64,000 nucleotides of DNA from Pararge aegeria (Eukaryota; Arthropoda; Insecta; Lepidoptera; Nymphalidae), in assembly GCF_905163445.1 (NCBI RefSeq), contig NC_053191.1:13578001-13642000 (forward strand), in the 5' to 3' direction. A program made the position numbers and the translations under genes. Below the pieces are notes generated by a model that was not told the DNA's origin, did no database searches, and worked only from the letters and a program-made list of their open reading frames with translations. Shown one piece after another: positions 62,301 to 64,000 of the stretch; the first letter of the stretch is position 1, and each line of letters begins with the position of its first letter.

Positions 62301-63931
62301 CAATGGAATCGGACTTGCACAAGTTTAGTAAGTAAGGATTTTAAGTATTTAGCCTTATTTGACCCAACAAGCCATTATTACAACATAATCGTTTAAGTAC
62401 CATCGTATTATGTATTACATAATAACGTATGATTATTCAACGTGCAACTGCTAACAGGTCAGTTATTTTATTATGAATTTTGTCTTTTCCAGACTGAGGT
62501 AGACTTTATTTTATATTATTTTACAATGTTAGATAAATTGGAAAACTATAAAAATTAAAAATGAATGCAAATGTTTACGTACGATTTAAATAACCTATCC
62601 AAATTGTTCATTCGCTTTCTAAGAATCCACAAAAATATTTAATTTTTACCAATATCATAGATATTATTTTATTTAAAGCTTTATTCAAATACCTGATTAA
62701 TTTTTGGAATACCTATTAATTTTACAGAAATGGGTGTGTATAACTTTTTATGCAATTGTCATGCGTTACTGGTAAAAAATAGAAATTATTTCATATTCAT
62801 AATGAATGACTTTTTATTTTGTTTTTAGGTTACAGTAAGTTAAATTTATATTTTTAGATTTTAGATAGGTAATAAGACGCGCCTTGGATTAACATATTAT
62901 AATAAAAAAAATTGTATTTCTTAAAACTTGACAGAAATCAAATATATCTTCTGACCTCTTACATTTTTTTTCCTTTTTAGTATCACGTAAGTGTACTTGA
63001 TAAACGTGTTGATCATTAAAAGTCCTATTATAAGCACTTTTAACACACAAGGCCGTGGGTTCGATTCCCACAACTGGAAAATGTTTGTGTAATGAACATT
63101 AATGTTTTTCAGTTTCTGGGTTTTGAATAAGTTAATGTATAAGTATTTATGTATATTATTCATTTAAACATTCATCAGTCATCTTAGTACCCATAACACA
63201 AGCTACGCTTACTTTAGGGCTAGATGGCGGTGTGTGTATTGTCGTAGTTTATTCGTATTATTATTATTAACAATAAATCAGTATTTAAACATCCTCATTT
63301 AACTATCTATATAATCATACTAGCTGTTGCCCGCGACTTCGTCTGCGTTTGATTTTGTTTTTAAAGTATTCAGTATCGCCTTAAATGAGTATAGTAGTAT
63401 ATATATAACATGTGACTGTCAATAAATTATAGACAAATAATTTGCAATAAAATAAAATTGCGACTATAATTAAAGATCTAAACTATCCTATCTCTTAAGT
63501 TGGACCAGACTGCTCACGGTGTGTCAATTTAATTTAAAATCGGTTAAGTAGTTTAGGAGTCCATCGCGGACAAACATCGTGACAGGAGATTTATATATAT
63601 TAAGATAGGAATATTACTAAAATTTGACTTCTTTTATTTCAGACTAAGGTTTGCAGTTATTTTATCAACTTATAAACCAAAATGTTTACTGAGCATACTA
63701 TTATAACATGACATAAAAAATGTATTTCTAATTTTTCTAGCCACAGACGGTAAGTTTTTGAGTGAAACTTCCTTAAGGAGATCGCAATGGAAAAGTAACC
63801 GACCACCATCCAACATTTAAACGTTGGGACATGGCTATAGCGTAGTTAAAACTAACTTACTTACTCTCAAAATAAAATCGTATTAAAGTTTTGAGTAGAA
63901 TTTTGATATATGGCTTTTTTATTTACAGATT
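47315..63931 (+). CDS. Microexon gene: secreted protein built from at least 38 tiny in-frame exons (3' end beyond window)
   Basis: Not recognised. A 24-codon signal-peptide exon (47315-47386) is followed, on the same strand, by at least 37 candidate exons of 3-33 nt. Each is bounded by a pyrimidine-rich AG acceptor and a GT donor, 20 of the 38 donors being GTAAGT. Every exon is a multiple of 3 and reads in phase 0, so any exon can be skipped without a frameshift. Together they give 477 nt (159 codons) over 16.6 kb, with no stop in the chosen frame. Coordinates are in the four block entries that follow. The final exons lie right of the window. Individual 6-nt exons are weak evidence alone; the series is strong. 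Known analogues by architecture only are schistosome micro-exon genes and aphid bicycle genes, both secreted. Microexons may have been missed or wrongly included. Confidence 0.8.
47505..47700 (-). pseudogene. LINE reverse-transcriptase C-terminal fragment
   Basis: The minus strand encodes WAGHIARRTDGRSDPKVLKW and RTGKRSV, the C-terminal pattern shared with the LINE at 12759-16384. An internal stop and decayed flanks follow. It lies in the first intron of the microexon gene. Confidence 0.7.
47810..55047 (+). CDS. Microexon gene, exons 2-13: Glu/Thr/Ser/Pro/Ala block
   Basis: 47810-47818 PDE; 48211-48234 AGETPETP; 49938-49970 AGDTSATTGAS; 51379-51402 EAAAESST; 51946-51963 TEATNA; 52200-52217 AVESKP; 52621-52638 TEATSP; 52724-52741 AEESKP; 53457-53474 ADETKP; 54394-54402 SES; 54899-54931 TAETEMPSSTV (weak donor GTACAT); 55030-55047 PASTVT. 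The peptides are alike in composition although the exons are separated by up to 1.7 kb, which supports real coding. Exons 3 and 4 start with the same GCTGGTGA, and exons 6-10 are 18 nt each and clearly related. The product of this block would be acidic, low-complexity and possibly O-glycosylated. Introns hold fold-back repeats and SINEs. Confidence 0.82.
50805..51060 (-). repeat. Interspersed repeat shared with 53655-53890
   Basis: Shares GCAAGAGAACGG and CCAAGAGTGTTGTAATAT with the copy at 53655-53890. A reverse-oriented copy at 22660-22880 ends GTGCAATAAAGTGTTTCTTC. Class unknown. Confidence 0.75.
52423..52468. repeat. Perfect 23-bp palindrome in a microexon-gene intron
   Basis: Arms 52423-52445 and 52446-52468 without a loop, between microexons 7 and 8. 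Confidence 0.95.
53890..53950. repeat. Perfect 30-bp fold-back in a microexon-gene intron
   Basis: Arms 53890-53919 and 53921-53950 with a one-base loop, between microexons 10 and 11. The arm core AAAATCTATACCATTTT recurs near 58195. Confidence 0.95.
54640..54850 (-). mobile_element. SINE family A in the microexon gene
   Basis: Minus-strand diverged copy ending just upstream of the acceptor of microexon 12 (54899). Confidence 0.7.
55670..61799 (+). CDS. Microexon gene, exons 14-31: runs of 6- and 9-nt exons
   Basis: 55670-55675 LT; 55977-55982 IA; 57233-57241 PNA; 57361-57366 TP; 57854-57859 PE; 58008-58013 NA; 58927-58932 VT; 59018-59026 NKA; 59505-59513 KKG; 59705-59710 LP; 59799-59804 LK; 59930-59935 AT; 60051-60056 DI; 60582-60587 ID; 61196-61201 IP; 61502-61510 EGV; 61585-61590 IV; 61791-61799 KLV. 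Most have a T-rich tract, CAG or TAG, exactly 6 or 9 nt, then GTAAGT or a near match. Introns can be as short as 74 nt (61511-61584) and 88 nt (59711-59798). Exons 15 (GTAGTT) and 18 (GTATAC) have weaker donors. Residues here are less acidic, with Ile, Val, Leu and Lys added. Confidence 0.72.
57049..57160 (+). repeat. Tandem duplication, about 57 bp x 2
   Basis: The segment starting AAGATTTATTGACCGCTAGT is repeated head to tail without obvious differences, between microexons 15 and 16. Confidence 0.9.
57497..57728 (-). mobile_element. SINE family B in an intron of the microexon gene
   Basis: Near-complete copy. The tRNA-like head is at 57655-57728 and the tail at 57497-57545. It lies between exons 17 and 18 of the microexon gene. 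Confidence 0.85.
59357..59405. repeat. 18-bp inverted repeat
   Basis: GATTACGTTAAATTTGTA at 59357-59374 and its complement at 59388-59405, loop 13 nt, between microexons 21 and 22. Confidence 0.9.
60123..60482. mobile_element. MITE-like element in the microexon gene
   Basis: Inverted ends TGACGTGACAACGTC and GACGTTGTCATGTTCA bound a segment that is more GC-rich than its surroundings. It lies between microexons 26 and 27. The two open frames inside it look like chance. Confidence 0.6.
60735..61008 (-). mobile_element. SINE family B, diverged copy
   Basis: Family tail at 60740-60800 and a degraded tRNA-like head at 60920-61005, between microexons 27 and 28. Confidence 0.75.
61864..61878 (+). 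CDS. Candidate alternative terminal exon (IGDS-stop)
   Basis: After the acceptor ACTTGCAG (ending 61863) the phase-0 frame reads ATC GGG GAT AGT TAA. No usable donor follows. If spliced to exon 31 it would end a shorter isoform. No clear AATAAA was found shortly downstream, so this may also be a chance acceptor. Confidence 0.3.
   Translation: MGDS
62493..63931 (+). CDS. Microexon gene, exons 32-38, including a 3-nt exon
   Basis: 62493-62498 TE (donor GTAGAC); 62728-62733 KW (GTGTGT); 62829-62834 VT; 62981-62986 YH; 63643-63648 TK (donor GTTTGC, weak); 63741-63749 PQT; 63929-63931 I. The last is ATTTACAG|ATT|GTAAGT, a single-codon exon. Exon 34 resembles exon 20 (58927-58932) in sequence and donor flank. 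The gene does not end here: the final donor points to further exons right of the window. Confidence 0.65.
63043..63265 (+). mobile_element. SINE family B, lacking most of the head
   Basis: Starts within the tRNA-like head at GGCCGTGGGTTCGATTCC and runs to the T/A-rich tail, between microexons 35 and 36. Confidence 0.8.
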
Positions 63932-64000
63932 GTAAGTAACACTAATTAAGTATTTTTAAGCAACACAAAAGATAGTTCGATAAATTATTTAATGCTGTGT

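Overview
The window is nuclear DNA from a lepidopteran insect (moth or butterfly). Three things point there: AT-rich introns packed with tRNA-derived SINEs, a degraded Bombyx-type APE/RT LINE, and gene models whose closest remembered relatives are insect genes. No bacterial, organellar or viral genes were seen. Genes were built by hand from ORFs, GT-AG splice sites and reading-frame continuity; no alignment was run.

Layout. (1) 388-553 (+) looks like the terminal exon of a fatty acyl-CoA reductase (FAR)-like gene that enters from the left. (2) 1275-18251 (-) is a complete 13-exon FAR of 524 residues, tail to tail with the first. Its 5' UTR exon is missing near the ATG, and a candidate lies near 32.8 kb. 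Its introns hold a 3.6 kb LINE inserted into an older SINE, other SINEs, fold-back repeats and MITEs. (3) About 18.3-37.9 kb is intron or intergenic DNA made largely of decayed transposons. (4) 37950-43117 (-) is a complete 7-exon BORCS5 (myrlysin) gene. (5) 43771-46055 (+) is a complete 4-exon UFC1 gene, divergent from BORCS5 across 653 bp. (6) 47315 to beyond the right edge (+) is the most unusual locus: a signal-peptide exon followed by at least 37 tiny in-frame exons (3-33 nt, mostly 6 or 9 nt) spread over 16.6 kb of intron. I do not recognise the product.

Functional reading. FAR reduces fatty acyl-CoA to fatty alcohol (waxes, pheromone or other lipids). BORCS5 anchors the BORC complex to lysosomes, and UFC1 is the E2 enzyme of UFMylation. 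These are unrelated housekeeping roles that may share a promoter region. The microexon gene appears to encode a small secreted protein. Its first part is rich in Glu, Thr, Ser, Ala and Pro; its later part is assembled two or three residues at a time. The architecture resembles micro-exon genes of schistosomes and bicycle genes of aphids, without sequence similarity that I can recognise.

The window also contains several perfect or near-perfect fold-back inverted duplications, two of them inside SINE copies, which suggests local template switching (or read artefacts that should be excluded).
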